Of a stretch of DNA of 64,000 bases, positions 8,902 to 18,688 are shown piece after piece. The translations under genes were made by a program, and so were the position numbers. The notes under the pieces were generated by a model. The model saw only the letters and a list, made by a program, of their open reading frames with translations. It searched no databases and had not been told where the DNA came from. How positions within the stretch are numbered: the first letter of the stretch is position 1; every line of letters starts with the position of its first letter. The stretch is from Rubrobacter xylanophilus (GTDB lineage Bacteria; Actinomycetota; Rubrobacteria; Rubrobacterales; Rubrobacteraceae): assembly GCF_007164525.1 (NCBI RefSeq), contig NZ_AP019791.1, forward strand, positions 2,715,501 to 2,779,500, given 5' to 3'.

Positions 8902-9310
8902 TTGGAAAAGCCATATCGAGAGCTGCAGGCCCACACGCTCGCACACGGAGATCCCGCCTTCATCCACCAGCACGTGGTGGATGCCTGGACGGCACAGAAC
9001 GGCCGACGAGCGGGCGAAGGCGACCGCGATCGGCTTCGCGCTGGCCGGGCTGTACCTGCACGTCGAGCGGGGGTTTACCGGCCGGCAGGTGCAGCACGTG
9101 CACACGCTGATGGCCCGGCGCAGGCGGGCGTGGCCCTCGTTCGTCCTGCCCCGCGACCGGGGCCGGGTGAACGTCGAGCACGTCATGACACGCCCGCCCG
9201 GCCCCGCGCGGGACCGGGCGATCGAAGCGTGGTGCGCCTCGGTGTGGGGGGCGTTCGGCGGGAACCGGGACGCGGTCGTCGGGTTGCTGGAGAGCTGCGG
9301 CATCGGGTGA
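8902..9310 (+). pseudogene. Frameshifted DUF5946-family gene remnant
   Basis: Residues YRELQAHTLAHGDPAFIHQH then VVDAWTAQ are read in one frame up to about 9000. The continuation ATAIGFALAGLYLHVERGF, TGRQVQHVHTLMARRRR and WCASVWGAFGG is read in the next frame to the stop at 9310. Together they form the core of a DUF5946 protein (small actinobacterial family of unknown function), split by a frameshift near 8995-9005 and lacking the usual N-terminal Cys motif. Either a decayed gene or a single indel error; the missing N-terminus favours decay. Confidence 0.6.
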
Positions 9311-9341
9311 TGCGTAGGAAAGCGGTGCCGGTGGGACGACC

Positions 9342-9371
9342 TTGACACCCGGGGACGGGCGTCCCTACACT
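9342..9371 (+). promoter_or_regulatory. Promoter of the adenine deaminase gene
   Basis: TTGACA (9342-9347), an 18-base spacer and TACACT (9366-9371), ending 43 bases before the ATG at 9415. An AAAGGTGG ribosome site lies between. No purine riboswitch fold is recognisable in the short leader. Confidence 0.65.
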
Positions 9372-9414
9372 GCCCTGCGCTGGGGACTTCGGGTGGCGGA
9401 AAGGTGGTTCTTGG

Positions 9415-11232
9415 ATGGAGGAGCGCGGGAGGAGAAGGCCGCTCTACGAGATGACCCGGGAGCTTGCGGCCACCGCCCGGGGGGATCTTCCGGCGACGCT
9501 CGTGATCCGGGACGGCACTCTGGTAAGCGTAACCTCGGGGGAGGTGCTGCCGGGGATGAGCGTCGCGGTGCGGGGCTCGCGGATAGCCTACGTGGGACCG
9601 GACGCCGGGCATACGGTGGGGTCGGACACCACAGTCATAGACGCCGCCGGGCGCTACATCGCTCCGGGGTTTCTGGACGGCCACTGCCACATCGAGAGCA
9701 GCCAGATCACGGTGACCCAGTTCGCCCGGGCGGTCCTGCCCCTGGGGACCACCGGCGGCTTCTTCGACGCCCACGAGATCACCAACGTGCTGGGGCTCAG
9801 GGGGCTGCGGCTGATGCTGGACGAGGCCCGGAGCACCCCGCTGGCCGCCTACCTGGAGGTGGCCTCCTGCGTGCCCTCGACCTCGACGGAGCTCGAGACG
9901 CCGGGGGCGGAGATCGGTCCCGCCGAGGTCGCCGAGGCTCTCTCCTGGGGGGAGGACGTCATAGCCCTCGGGGAGGTGATGAACTTCCCCGGCGTGGTCT
10001 TCGGCGACGAGAGGATGCACGCCGAGATCTCGGCCGCCCTGCGCGCGGGGAAGATCGCCGACGGGCACTTCTGCTGGCCGCCGGACGATCACCGCCTCGC
10101 CGCCTACGCGGCCAGCGGCATCAGCGGTTGCCACGAGGGGACCACCCCGGAGGACACCCTCTGGCGCCTCAGGCAGGGGATGTACGCCAAGCTGCGGCGC
10201 GGCTCGGCCTGGCACGACGTCGCCGCCACAATAAAGGCGCACACTGAGAGGGGACTCGACCCTCGCCGCATCCTGCTCGTCACCGACGACCGCAGCCCCG
10301 AGTCCCTGCTGGAGGAGGGGCACATGGACTTCGTCGTGCGTCACGCCATAGCCCAGGGTGTAAACCCGGTAACCGCCTTTCAGATGGCCACCCTCAACCC
10401 CGCCGAGCGCTTCCGGGTCTCGCACGACGTGGGGAGCGTCACCCCCGGCCGCTACGCGGACATCCTCCTGCTGGAGGGGGATCTGGCGGAGGTGAGGGTG
10501 GCGTTGACGGTGGCCGCCGGGGAGGTGGTGGCGGAGGGTGGGCGGATGGTGGCGGAGATGCCCCCCTACGACTACCCGGCGTTCTGCCTGGACACCGTGC
10601 GCGTCGAAGGGGACCTGCGTCCCTCGGACTTCGACGTCCCGGCGCCGGGCGGCGGGGAGCGGGCGCGGGTGCGGGCCATCCGGGTCGTGGAGAACCACGT
10701 GGAGACCCGCGGCGAGGCCGTCGAGCTTCCGGTGGAGGGCGGGCGGATCAGGCTCGACCCGCGGCAGGACGTGTGCAAGCTCTTCGTGATCGAGCGCCAC
10801 GGAAGAGGCGGCGGCCGCGGCGTCGGCTTCGTCACCGGGCTGGGCTTCGAGCGGCCCGCGGCGCTCGCCAGCACCGTGGCCCACGACAGCCACAACCTCA
10901 TGGTCCTGGGCAACTCCGAGGAGCTCATGGCCCGGGCGGCCCGGGAGGTGGTCGCGGCCCGCGGCGGGGTGGTCGTGGTCGTGGACGGCGAGACGACGGT
11001 GCTCCCGCTGCCCGTCGCGGGCCTGATGTCCCCCGAGCCCTACGAGGAAGTGGCCCGGCTCTCGAAGGAGATCGGACGGGCGCTGAGGAGGGCGGGTTGC
11101 CGGATGAACTATGCCTTCATGACCATCTCGCTCCTCGCCCTCGTTGTGCTGCCCGAGCTGCACCTCTCGGACCGGGGGCTCGTCGAGGTGGGGGAGGAGG
11201 GCTTCCGGCTCGTCGACCTCGCCGTAGACTAG
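9415..11232 (+). CDS. ade: Adenine deaminase
   Basis: 605 residues. It converts adenine to hypoxanthine and ammonia for purine salvage. IDAAGRYIAPGFLDGHCHIE carries the HxH metal ligands, followed by the family signatures GTTGGFFDAHEITNVLG, SCVPSTS, ALGEVMNFPGVV, DGHFCWPPDDH, GCHEGTTPED and LLVTDDRSP. The long C-terminal domain ends in SLLALVVLPELHLSDRGLVE, as in full-length Ade enzymes (about 570-610 residues). It has its own promoter and overlaps tail-to-tail with the response regulator gene through a shared CTAG. Confidence 0.93.
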   Translation: MEERGRRRPLYEMTRELAATARGDLPATLVIRDGTLVSVTSGEVLPGMSVAVRGSRIAYVGPDAGHTVGSDTTVIDAAGRYIAPGFLDGHCHIESSQITVTQFARAVLPLGTTGGFFDAHEITNVLGLRGLRLMLDEARSTPLAAYLEVASCVPSTSTELETPGAEIGPAEVAEALSWGEDVIALGEVMNFPGVVFGDERMHAEISAALRAGKIADGHFCWPPDDHRLAAYAASGISGCHEGTTPEDTLWRLRQGMYAKLRRGSAWHDVAATIKAHTERGLDPRRILLVTDDRSPESLLEEGHMDFVVRHAIAQGVNPVTAFQMATLNPAERFRVSHDVGSVTPGRYADILLLEGDLAEVRVALTVAAGEVVAEGGRMVAEMPPYDYPAFCLDTVRVEGDLRPSDFDVPAPGGGERARVRAIRVVENHVETRGEAVELPVEGGRIRLDPRQDVCKLFVIERHGRGGGRGVGFVTGLGFERPAALASTVAHDSHNLMVLGNSEELMARAAREVVAARGGVVVVVDGETTVLPLPVAGLMSPEPYEEVARLSKEIGRALRRAGCRMNYAFMTISLLALVVLPELHLSDRGLVEVGEEGFRLVDLAVD

Positions 11233-11933
11233 AGCTCGGCGAACCGGTAGCCCATGCCGCGCACCGTCTGGATGTAGCGCGGGTTCTTCGGGTCGGGCTC
11301 GATCTTCTGGCGGACGTGCTGGATGTGGACGTCCGCCGAGCGGGGCTCCCCGAAGAACTCTCCGCCCCACAGGTGGTCCATTATCTGCTCCCGGCTGTAG
11401 ACCCGTCCCGGGTTGGAGGCCAGAAGCGCCAGCACCTCGAACTCCCGGGCGGTGAGCTCGACCGGCTCTCCCCGCGCAGTGACCCTCCGGCGCAGGAGAT
11501 CTATCTCCAGCCCGGGGAACTCCAGCTTGCGCTGCTCGGGGGAGGTCTGGGCGTTCATCCGCTGCCGTCTGAGTTGCGCCCGCACCCTGCTGGCGAGCTG
11601 CCGGGGGCTGAAGGGCTTGGTGATGTAGTCGTCGGCCCCGACCTCCAGCCCCACCACGATGCTCGTCTCGTCGTCGCGGGCGGTGAGCATCACCACCGGG
11701 ACGGTGCGGTGCGGGGAGTGGCTCTCCCTGAGCTCCCGGCAGACGGAGATGCCGTCCATCCCCGGCAGCATGACGTCGAGGATCACCAGGTCGAAGGGTT
11801 TGGAGTCCGAGAGCAGCTCCAGGGCCGTCTCCCCGTCGGGGACGGTCTCGGTCTCGATGCCCTCGCGGGAGAGGGTGTGCTCCACCACGTCGCGCACCGC
11901 CGGGTCATCCTCGACTATGAGCACCCTAGCCAT
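11229..11933 (-). CDS. OmpR/PhoB-family response regulator
   Basis: 234 residues. Receiver domain 1-120 with acidic pair ED(D) at 8-10, phospho-acceptor Asp53 in LVILDVMLPG, and Lys106 in DDYITKPF. A winged-helix DNA-binding domain covers about 130-234 (LTAREFEVLALLASNPGRV, VRQKIEPDPKNPRYIQTVRG). It is activated by the histidine kinase encoded directly upstream, whose gene overlaps its start by eight bases. The pair looks PhoP/PhoR-like by architecture, but no target genes are evident nearby. Confidence 0.92.
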   Translation of the reverse strand: MARVLIVEDDPAVRDVVEHTLSREGIETETVPDGETALELLSDSKPFDLVILDVMLPGMDGISVCRELRESHSPHRTVPVVMLTARDDETSIVVGLEVGADDYITKPFSPRQLASRVRAQLRRQRMNAQTSPEQRKLEFPGLEIDLLRRRVTARGEPVELTAREFEVLALLASNPGRVYSREQIMDHLWGGEFFGEPRSADVHIQHVRQKIEPDPKNPRYIQTVRGMGYRFAEL

Positions 11934-13617
11934 CTTCCACCTCCCTCAGCTCCACGGTGACGGCCGTCCCGACGCCCCTCTCGGAGGATATAGAGATCCT
12001 GCCACCCATCCCCTCCACCAGCTCCTTGCAGATGGAGAGCCCGAGCCCGAAGCCGCCGGTGCTGCCCCTCCCCCGGTAGAAGCGCTCGAAGACGTGGGGC
12101 AGATCCTCCTCCCTTATCCCCTCGCCCTCGTCCTCGACGGTTATGGAGGGCCCGGAGACCCTGATCCGGATCTCCCCCCCGCGCTCGGAGTGTCGCAGGG
12201 CGTTGCCGAGCAGCACGAGGAGCGCCTGCTCGAGCCACTCGGGATCGGCGTACGCCCGCGAGCCCTCCCCCTCCACCTCGATGCTCACGCCTTCCCGGTC
12301 CGCCAGCGGCCGCATGCTCTCCGCCGCCCTCCGGGCCGCCTGCAGCAGGTCGAGCGGCCGCAGCTCGGGCTCCCGGTGGTCCCAGCCGGTCCGCGCCAGC
12401 CGGAGCAGGGTCTCCGAGAGCCGCTGCATCCTGCGGGCCTCGGCGTGGATGTGCTCCAGGAACCGGCGGCGGACCCCGGGCTCGTCGTCCTCCCCGGTCA
12501 GAAGCAGCTCCGTCGCGCCCAGTATGGCGGTGAGCGGGGTCTTCAGCTCGTGGGCCGCGTTGGCCAGAAAGCGCTGCTGGCGGGCCTCCAGGCGCAGCCC
12601 CTCCGAGAGGTCCTGCACCACGACGAGCACCCCGCCCCGGTGATCGTCGAAGTGGGGGAGGTGCTCGAGCCTGACCCGGAGGAAGGTGTCCTGCCCGCGG
12701 ACCCGGGCCTCCCCGCACCGCTCCCCGCGGGCGCAGCGGGCCACCGCCTCCGGAAGGCTGAACTCCGGCCAGGGATCGGGGAGCTTCTGGGGGCTCTCCT
12801 GATCCCTCAGTTCCAGCATCTCACGGGCCGCCGGGTTGGCGAAGATGACCCGCCCCTTGAGGTCGGTGGCGAGCACGCCCTCGGTGAGGTTGTCCAGGAC
12901 GGCCCGCAGCGTCTCCCGCTCCTCCTCGATGCGGGAGAAGGATTTCTCCAGCCGTCCGGCCATCGAGTTGAACGCCTCCGCCAACTCCCCGAACTCGTCC
13001 CGGTAGCCGGGCTTTATGCGGTAGGAGAGGTCGCCGCTCTCTATGGTGCGCGCGCCGTGGGCCAGCCGCTCCACCCGCCGGGTCAGGAGCGTGGAGATCA
13101 GGAGCGCCAGCCCGCCGCCGAAGACGGAGGCTATGGCTGCGGCCTCAACCCCGGCGCGCAGGAAGATCCTGTACACTGCTCCCCCCGGCTCCCCGGAGAC
13201 GAGGACGAGACCCCCGAAGAGCTCGCCCCGACGGTTGATCGGGACCACCGCGAGCCACCGCCCGCCGAGCTTCAGGCGCATCCGCTCCCCGGAGGCGGCG
13301 TTGCGCCGCACCTCTTCGGGCAGCCCACCCGGGAGCGGGGAACCCGCTCGTAGTAACACCTCCCCCTCCCGGCCGATCACGAAGATGCTGGTCCGCCCCT
13401 CGCCCGCGGAGGCCCGGAGCGTCTGCCGCCAGTCGCCGCGCCGCTCGCCGGAGAGGGCGTCGGCCGTGGCTGCGGCGCGGGCCAGGGTGCGGTCCTGGGC
13501 GTAGTCGCGCAGCCTGGTCTGCACGGCCGGTATGCCGTAGGCGAACATCAGGGCCACGGTCAGGAGCACAGTGAGGATTACCGCGATGGGCATCCATATG
13601 CGGAACCTGAAAGCCAC
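11926..13617 (-). CDS. Membrane sensor histidine kinase (HAMP-PAS-HisKA-HATPase)
   Basis: 563 residues with a GTG start. One membrane segment near 7-30, an extracellular sensor region, a second segment near 175-200, then HAMP, a PAS domain around VLDNLTEGVLATDLKGRVIF, HisKA with the phosphorylated His356 in NAAHELKTPL, and the ATPase domain with N, G1 and G2 boxes (LLGNALRHSE, VEDEGEGI, FGLGLSICKELV). A TATAAG -10-like element lies only about seven bases upstream of the GTG, so the message may be leaderless; an in-frame ATG at 13593 is an alternative start. The signal is unknown. Confidence 0.9.
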   Translation of the reverse strand: MAFRFRIWMPIAVILTVLLTVALMFAYGIPAVQTRLRDYAQDRTLARAAATADALSGERRGDWRQTLRASAGEGRTSIFVIGREGEVLLRAGSPLPGGLPEEVRRNAASGERMRLKLGGRWLAVVPINRRGELFGGLVLVSGEPGGAVYRIFLRAGVEAAAIASVFGGGLALLISTLLTRRVERLAHGARTIESGDLSYRIKPGYRDEFGELAEAFNSMAGRLEKSFSRIEEERETLRAVLDNLTEGVLATDLKGRVIFANPAAREMLELRDQESPQKLPDPWPEFSLPEAVARCARGERCGEARVRGQDTFLRVRLEHLPHFDDHRGGVLVVVQDLSEGLRLEARQQRFLANAAHELKTPLTAILGATELLLTGEDDEPGVRRRFLEHIHAEARRMQRLSETLLRLARTGWDHREPELRPLDLLQAARRAAESMRPLADREGVSIEVEGEGSRAYADPEWLEQALLVLLGNALRHSERGGEIRIRVSGPSITVEDEGEGIREEDLPHVFERFYRGRGSTGGFGLGLSICKELVEGMGGRISISSERGVGTAVTVELREVEDG

Positions 13618-13623
13618 AAAACA

Positions 13624-13629
13624 CTTATA
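13624..13629 (-). promoter_or_regulatory. Candidate -10 element of the two-component operon
   Basis: On the minus strand TATAAG (13629-13624) has no good -35, but a loose repeat of GTTA-type elements (GTTAGCG and GTTAAGG) lies upstream between about 13640 and 13685. This layout fits an activator-dependent, possibly autoregulated promoter. Transcription would begin at or next to the GTG at 13617. Confidence 0.35.
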
Positions 13630-13734
13630 CCCGGCCGTCGGGCCAACATTACCTTAACGCGCCCTTTGCGGGACGCTAACGGGAGGTCGTGCGGCCTTGA
13701 CGGGGCGGGGGGATAATGCCTTTTTCGGGAGCGG

Positions 13735-13965
13735 ATGATGCGCGCGTCGGAGGACATAGGGCTCTCGTGGGGAGCCGTGGCGCTGGGCTGGCTCATCGCC
13801 GCCTGCGCCGGGGCCGGGCTAAGCTTGCTCCTGAAGCTGCTGTATCCGGTTGAGGCGGACGGGGCGGTGCCGGACCTCGCGGCGGTGCCGGCGGTCTCCG
13901 GCTTTGCGGCGGGGAGCACGCCGGTGGTCGCCCTGCTCTCCGGTGCCACCCTGTTCGGGGGGGCG
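13735..13965 (+). pseudogene. Truncated small membrane protein gene
   Basis: A frame starting at ATG 13735 or 13738 (GGGAG just upstream) gives a hydrophobic segment WGAVALGWLIAACAGAGLSL, then a polar stretch and a second hydrophobic segment ending near LLSGATLFGG. After about 13965 the frame turns into Arg/Gly-rich sequence that is antisense to another remnant. It looks like the 5' part of a two- or three-helix membrane protein cut off by a rearrangement. No family is recognised. Confidence 0.4.
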
Positions 13966-13977
13966 CGTGGGAGTCCT

Positions 13978-14151
13978 CATGGGGGAGCTGGTGCATTGCA
14001 CCAGGCGCGCGTTGTACGGAGTGGCACGCCCGCCGAGGGCCACCATCTCCCCATCGAGGAAGCCCGCCTTCGTCTTGGAGCCCCGGATCACGCTCTGGCA
14101 GGTCGAACCGAGCACCGTCCGCAGCGGGGCGGGTGCCGTCCCCTCCGGCAT
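13978..14151 (-). pseudogene. Possible remnant of a ketopantoate-reductase-type C-terminal domain
   Basis: The minus-strand frame reads SKTKAGFLDGEMVALGGRAT then PYNARLVQ, which resembles the ApbA/PanE C-terminal pattern (K/R-x-E-x-x-x-L-N-G-x-V-V-x-L-G ... TPxN). There is no NADP-binding domain upstream and the frame breaks where it meets the truncated membrane gene near 13970. The match is short, so this is tentative. Confidence 0.4.
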
Positions 14152-14241
14152 CCGACGGGAGAGCAGGCCCGGAGCCGCCGCTCCGGGTGGGTCGTCGTAG
14201 GGGTGCTGGCGGCTCGTGGCGTTGGAGTGGAGGGCGGCCGT

Positions 14242-15453
14242 TTACCGTTCCCGTCCCGGGGGAGCGCTTGCTGAGGCTCTCGCGTTCTCGGGCTGCGGGG
14301 TCTCCCACCGGGCCTCCGTCCACTTTCGCTCGCTGCGGCTGCTCTCCACGACCTTCTCTATGAAGTGCACCCCGCGGGCCCCGTCGCGGACGGTTGGGAA
14401 ATCCGGGGGGCGTTTCGGGATGCGGCCCTCGCGGCGGGCCCGGATCGCCGCGGCGGCCTCCAGGTAGAGGTTCGCGAACGCCTCGATGAACGCCTCGGGG
14501 TGTCCTGCCGGCAGGCGGGTGGCCCTCCGGGCCTCCTCGCAGAGGTAGGGGTTGCCCCGGCGGAGGATCTGGAGGGGCTTTCCGAAGGGCGCGAAGAGGA
14601 GGTGGTTCGGCTCCTCCTGGCGCCACTGCAGGCCGCCCTCGGTGCCGTAGATCCGGAGGCTCAGGTTGTTCTCCTCGCCGGTGGAGATCTGGGAGGAGAT
14701 CATGACGCCCTTCGCCCCGCCCTCGTAGCGGACGATGAGGTTGCCGTCGTCGTCCAGGCGGCGGCCCTCGACGAAGGTCGTGAGGTCGGCGCAGACCGCG
14801 GAGATCTCGAGCCCCGTGACGGTCGCGACCAGGTTCTCGGCGTGCGAGCCGATGTCGCCCATGGCCCCGGCGGCCCCGGCGAGGGCCGGGTCGGTGCGCC
14901 ACCTGGCCTGCTTGTCCCCGGCTTCCTCCAGCCGGCGCACGAGCCAGCCCTGGCTGTACTCGACGATGACCTTGCGCACCTCGCCGAGCATGCCCGAGCG
15001 GACCATGTGCCGCGCCTGCTTCACCATCGGGTAGCCGGTGTAGTTGTAGGTGACGCAGAAGATCGTGCCCGCCTTCTCGACGGCGTGCACCAGCTCCAAG
15101 GCCTGCTCCGAGGTGTGGACCAGCGGCTTGTCGCAGACCACGTCGAAGCCGGCCTCGACGAAGGCGCGGGCCACGGGGAAGTGCATGTGGTTGGGGGTGA
15201 CGATGCTGACGAAGTCTATGCGCTCCTCCTCGGGGAGGGCGAGCTCGCCCTCGAGCATCTCCTCCCAGCTGGCGTAGTTCCTCTCTTCCGAGAGGCCCAG
15301 CGCCCTCCCGGAGCGTCGGGCCTTCTCCGGGGTGGAGGAGAGCGCTCCGGCGACGAGCTCTATCTGGCCGTCGAGTGCGGCCGCTCGCCGGTGCACCGCC
15401 CCGATGAAGGAGCCCTCACCCCCGCCGACCATCCCCATCCTGAGCTTTCGCAT
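14242..15453 (-). CDS. Gfo/Idh/MocA family oxidoreductase
   Basis: 403 residues. The Rossmann N-terminus [12 protein letters not shown] differs a little from the textbook GxGxxG but fits a subfamily with an insert; the dinucleotide-sugar site EKP is represented by [14 protein letters not shown]. The C-terminal domain contains [10 protein letters not shown] with the usual catalytic-region His. Such enzymes oxidise or reduce sugars and inositols with NAD(P). It is the last gene of the ROK/ribose-type ABC operon and lies eight bases after the isomerase-like gene. Substrate unknown; an inositol or glycoside 3-oxidation role is plausible. Confidence 0.87.
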   Translation of the reverse strand: MRKLRMGMVGGGEGSFIGAVHRRAAALDGQIELVAGALSSTPEKARRSGRALGLSEERNYASWEEMLEGELALPEEERIDFVSIVTPNHMHFPVARAFVEAGFDVVCDKPLVHTSEQALELVHAVEKAGTIFCVTYNYTGYPMVKQARHMVRSGMLGEVRKVIVEYSQGWLVRRLEEAGDKQARWRTDPALAGAAGAMGDIGSHAENLVATVTGLEISAVCADLTTFVEGRRLDDDGNLIVRYEGGAKGVMISSQISTGEENNLSLRIYGTEGGLQWRQEEPNHLLFAPFGKPLQILRRGNPYLCEEARRATRLPAGHPEAFIEAFANLYLEAAAAIRARREGRIPKRPPDFPTVRDGARGVHFIEKVVESSRSERKWTEARWETPQPENARASASAPPGRER

Positions 15454-15460
15454 ATCTCTC

Positions 15461-16462
15461 TCACTCCTCCCCGAAGGCCGCGTCGAAGGCCACGCCTGAG
15501 GGCTCGAAGTCCAGCCGCCGGACGAAGGCCGCGGACTCGCGGGCGCCGTGCACCCGGTCCATCCCCGAGTCCTCCCACTCCACCGAGAGCGGGCCGCCGT
15601 AGCCGATGCGGTTGAGGGCCCTGATGATCTCCTCGAAGTCCACCCCGCCGTGACCCAGCGAACGGAAGTCCCAGCCGCGCCGGTGGTCGCCGAAGGGCAG
15701 GTGTGAGGAGAGGATGCCGCTCTGGCCGTCGAGGGTGCGGACGGCGTCCTTCATGTGGACGTGGTAGATGCGGTCGGCGAAGCGGTCTATGAACCGTACC
15801 GGGTCGACGAACTGCCAGTAGAGGTGCGAGGGGTCGAAGTTGAAGCCGAAGGCCTCCCTGCGCCCGATGGCCTCCAGGGCTCGCTCCGCCGAGTAGAGGT
15901 CGTAGGCTATCTCCGTGGGGTGTACCTCGAAGGCGAAGCGGACGCCCTCCTCGTCGAAGACGTCCAGGATGGGGTTCCACCGCCGGGCGAAGTCCTCGTA
16001 GCCGGCTTCGACCTCCTCCTGAGAGGTGGGCGGGAAGAAGTAGAGCTTGTGCCAGACGGAGGAGCCGGTGAAGCCGGTGACGACGCCCACGCCGAGCTTC
16101 CTCGCGGCGCGGGCCGTGTCCTTCATCTCCTCGGCGGCGCGCCGCCGCACCCCCTCCGCCTCACCGTCGCCCCAGACGTGGGCGGGGAGGGTGGCCTCGT
16201 GGCGGGCGTCGATGGGATCGCAGACGGCCTGGCCGACGAGATGGTTGCCGATGGCGTGGCACTCCAGGCCGTTTCTCTCGAGGATCTCGCGGCGGCTCTC
16301 GACGTAGCCGTCCTCCGAGAGGGCCCTCCTCACGTCGAAGTGGTCCCCCCAGCAGGCGAGCTCCAACCCGTCGTAGCCCATCTCCTTGGCGAGCGGGGCC
16401 AGCTCCTCCAGCGGCAGGTCGGCCCACTGGCCGGTGAACAGTGTTACGGGCCTTCTTGGCAC
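15461..16462 (-). CDS. Sugar phosphate isomerase/epimerase family TIM-barrel protein
   Basis: 333 residues of the xylose-isomerase-like/AP endonuclease 2 fold. Probable metal ligands are the Glu in FAFEVHP, Asp/His in [11 protein letters not shown], His in YHVHMKDA and the Glu pair in [11 protein letters not shown]. Genes of this family next to Gfo/Idh/MocA dehydrogenases usually act on keto-inositols or 3-keto sugars as isomerases, epimerases or dehydratases. It lies between two such dehydrogenase genes in the same operon. The exact reaction cannot be told. Confidence 0.85.
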   Translation of the reverse strand: MPRRPVTLFTGQWADLPLEELAPLAKEMGYDGLELACWGDHFDVRRALSEDGYVESRREILERNGLECHAIGNHLVGQAVCDPIDARHEATLPAHVWGDGEAEGVRRRAAEEMKDTARAARKLGVGVVTGFTGSSVWHKLYFFPPTSQEEVEAGYEDFARRWNPILDVFDEEGVRFAFEVHPTEIAYDLYSAERALEAIGRREAFGFNFDPSHLYWQFVDPVRFIDRFADRIYHVHMKDAVRTLDGQSGILSSHLPFGDHRRGWDFRSLGHGGVDFEEIIRALNRIGYGGPLSVEWEDSGMDRVHGARESAAFVRRLDFEPSGVAFDAAFGEE

Positions 16463-16481
16463 GTTCGTCTCCCCCTTTCTT

Positions 16482-17726
16482 CTATCCGCGGTACTCTCCC
16501 CGGGCCACCGCGGGGACGTATTCTTCGAGCTCTGCGTCCGGGAGGGCCACGGTGCGGCCGGTCTCGGCGGAGCGGTAAAGCGCCATGAGCAGCTCCACGA
16601 CCGCCACGCCGTCCCGGAAGGTCTCCTCCGGCCGCTCCCCGCGCAGGAAGCATCCGACCATGTGCCGGTCCTCCAGGGTGTAGCCGTAGGAGGCGGCCTC
16701 GTCCTCCAGCACCGGCATCAGGCCCTGCTCGGCGTTCTGTTTCTCGACGAGGTCTTCTCCTGCCTCTCTCGTGACGTGGCGGGAGAGGAAGACCCTGAGG
16801 CCGCTGTTCAGGGTGCTGTACTCCATGGCGTACTCGGGGCCGAGGAGCTCCAGCTGGATCCTGAGCCCCGGCCCGACGTAGGACCAGGAGGTGGTGGCCT
16901 CTATGACGAGCTTTCTCCCAGCCTCGTCCTCCAGGGTAAGGGTGCCGCGGGCGAAGTCCTCCACCGGGCGCCGGGTATAGTCCACGCCGGTGGCCTCTTT
17001 GAGCCGGGCGGCGTATTCCGGACGGGTCCACTTGAGGGTGGCGATGGTGGCGTTCGCGGAGAGAGGGCGGAGGCTGTCGCGATCCCTGCCCGGTTCGGTG
17101 AGCAGGTAGCGGGCCACCTCGATGCTGTGGCACATCATGTCCGAGAGGACGCCGCCGCCCTGTTCCCCGCCGCGCCAGAACCAGGGGGCGTGGGGGCCGG
17201 AGTGCTCCTCGGAGGCCCGGGCCAGGTAGGGACGGCCGGCTATGGGGGCCGCCCGGCGCCAGAGGATCTCCCGCCCGCGCCGGACGGCGGTGGAGAAGAG
17301 CTGGTTCTCCAGGTAGCCGTGGTTGAGGCTTGCGTCCTCGGCCAGACGCAGCATCTCGCGGGCCTCGGCGAGGTTGCGGGCCAGCGGCTTCTCGCAGGCG
17401 ACGCCGCGCAGGGAGGCGCGTCCCGCCTTCACCTCGCGGTGGATGGTGCGCATGTGCTCGAGGCGGGTGCTGTTGGGGCCCAGGATCCAGACCGCGTCCA
17501 CCTCTCCGGAGCGAAGCATGCTCTCCACGGAGGGGTAGGCCCTGCAGGGGCCGAGGCCCAGACTCTGTGCCTCGGCGGCGAGCGCCTCCCGGTGGGCGGG
17601 GGTGGGGCTGAAGACCCCGGAGATCGTCGCGTCCCGCACACCGAGGAAGGCCTGCAGGTGGAAGCGGGCTATAAAGCCGCTTCCTATGAAGCCGACGCGC
17701 AGCGGCCGCGTGCTCTTCTCGTGCAT
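16482..17726 (-). CDS. Gfo/Idh/MocA family oxidoreductase
   Basis: 414 residues. [19 protein letters not shown] is the NAD(P)-binding motif, [15 protein letters not shown] the conserved EKP region, and [20 protein letters not shown] the substrate-side motif with the catalytic His. It is clearly different in sequence from the other Gfo/Idh protein of this operon, so the two probably catalyse different steps. It lies 14 bases downstream of the permease gene, within one transcription unit. Confidence 0.87.
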   Translation of the reverse strand: MHEKSTRPLRVGFIGSGFIARFHLQAFLGVRDATISGVFSPTPAHREALAAEAQSLGLGPCRAYPSVESMLRSGEVDAVWILGPNSTRLEHMRTIHREVKAGRASLRGVACEKPLARNLAEAREMLRLAEDASLNHGYLENQLFSTAVRRGREILWRRAAPIAGRPYLARASEEHSGPHAPWFWRGGEQGGGVLSDMMCHSIEVARYLLTEPGRDRDSLRPLSANATIATLKWTRPEYAARLKEATGVDYTRRPVEDFARGTLTLEDEAGRKLVIEATTSWSYVGPGLRIQLELLGPEYAMEYSTLNSGLRVFLSRHVTREAGEDLVEKQNAEQGLMPVLEDEAASYGYTLEDRHMVGCFLRGERPEETFRDGVAVVELLMALYRSAETGRTVALPDAELEEYVPAVARGEYRG

Positions 17727-17740
17727 CTCCTATCTTCTCC

Positions 17741-18688
17741 TCACTCTCTGAGCGCCCGCTGCCTGCCGTAGAGGGAGAGCAGGGCCAGCAGGGTCAGCCC
17801 GTAGACGATCTGGCGGGCGGACTCGGGCAGGTCGAGGGCGGTGAGCAGGCTGGTCAGGAGGGTGAGGACCAGCGCCCCGGCCATCGTCCCCGCGTAGCTG
17901 CCGACGCCGCCGGCGAGCAGGGTGCCCCCGACCACCACGGCGGCCACCGAGGGAAGGGTGTAGGGGTCGCCGAGGTTGAGGAAGACCTGCCGGGTGTAGC
18001 CGAGGAGGATCGCCCCGCCCAGGGCGGCGAGCATCCCGCTGAGGGCGTAGGTGGCCACGATCACGGCCGGGACTCTGACCCCGGAGAGCCGGGCGGTGGT
18101 CCGGTTGACCCCCACGGCGAAGAGCTGCCGGCCGTAGGGGGTGCGCCACAGCAGGAGCCACATCAGGACGCCCAGCGCAACCCACACCAGCACCACCCCC
18201 GGGATCCCGAAGAAGAGGGAGCCCGAGACCAGCCTGGTCAGGAGCTCCGGCGTCTCGCCGCGCAGCTCGCCCCGGGTTATCACCAGGATCAGGCCCTGCA
18301 CCACCCCGGCCATCCCCAGGGTCATCACCAGCGGGGGGATCTTGAGCAGCGTGATCCCGAGTCCGTTAGCCGCGCCTATGAGGAGCCCGACGCCGAGCGC
18401 TATGGCGAGCGCCGGGAGCGCCCCACCCGCCTCCCCGGTGCCGAGCCTGAAGACCAGGATGGCCCCCAGCGTGACCACCGCCCCCACGGAGAGGTCTATC
18501 CCCTCCCCGCCGCTTATGATCACGAGCGTCTGTCCGGCGGCGACGATGCCCAGGAAGGCCGCAAGCCGCAGGATGTTCGTCGCCTGGTCGTAGCTGCCGA
18601 AGCCCGGCTGCAGGACGCTGCCGAGAGCGAACAGCCCGCCGGCGAGCAGCAGGGCGATGAGGACCGGGTCCATCCGCGGGCGCTTCAC
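17741..18688 (-). CDS. ABC sugar transporter permease (RbsC-type)
   Basis: 315 residues, about eight to ten membrane segments. AAGQTLVIISGGEGIDLSVG and VVVGGTLLAGGVGSYAG are hallmarks of the ribose/xylose CUT2 permease family. The frame stays open far upstream, but the GTG at 18688 overlaps the preceding stop codon as GTGA and begins the conserved region, so it is the start. It pairs with the second permease and the double ATPase of the same operon. Confidence 0.9.
   Translation of the reverse strand: MKRPRMDPVLIALLLAGGLFALGSVLQPGFGSYDQATNILRLAAFLGIVAAGQTLVIISGGEGIDLSVGAVVTLGAILVFRLGTGEAGGALPALAIALGVGLLIGAANGLGITLLKIPPLVMTLGMAGVVQGLILVITRGELRGETPELLTRLVSGSLFFGIPGVVLVWVALGVLMWLLLWRTPYGRQLFAVGVNRTTARLSGVRVPAVIVATYALSGMLAALGGAILLGYTRQVFLNLGDPYTLPSVAAVVVGGTLLAGGVGSYAGTMAGALVLTLLTSLLTALDLPESARQIVYGLTLLALLSLYGRQRALRE

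Noticed and set aside
13697-13717. TTGACG followed by GATAAT as a promoter for the small membrane remnant
   Set aside because: The spacer is only nine bases, far too short for a sigma-70 promoter.
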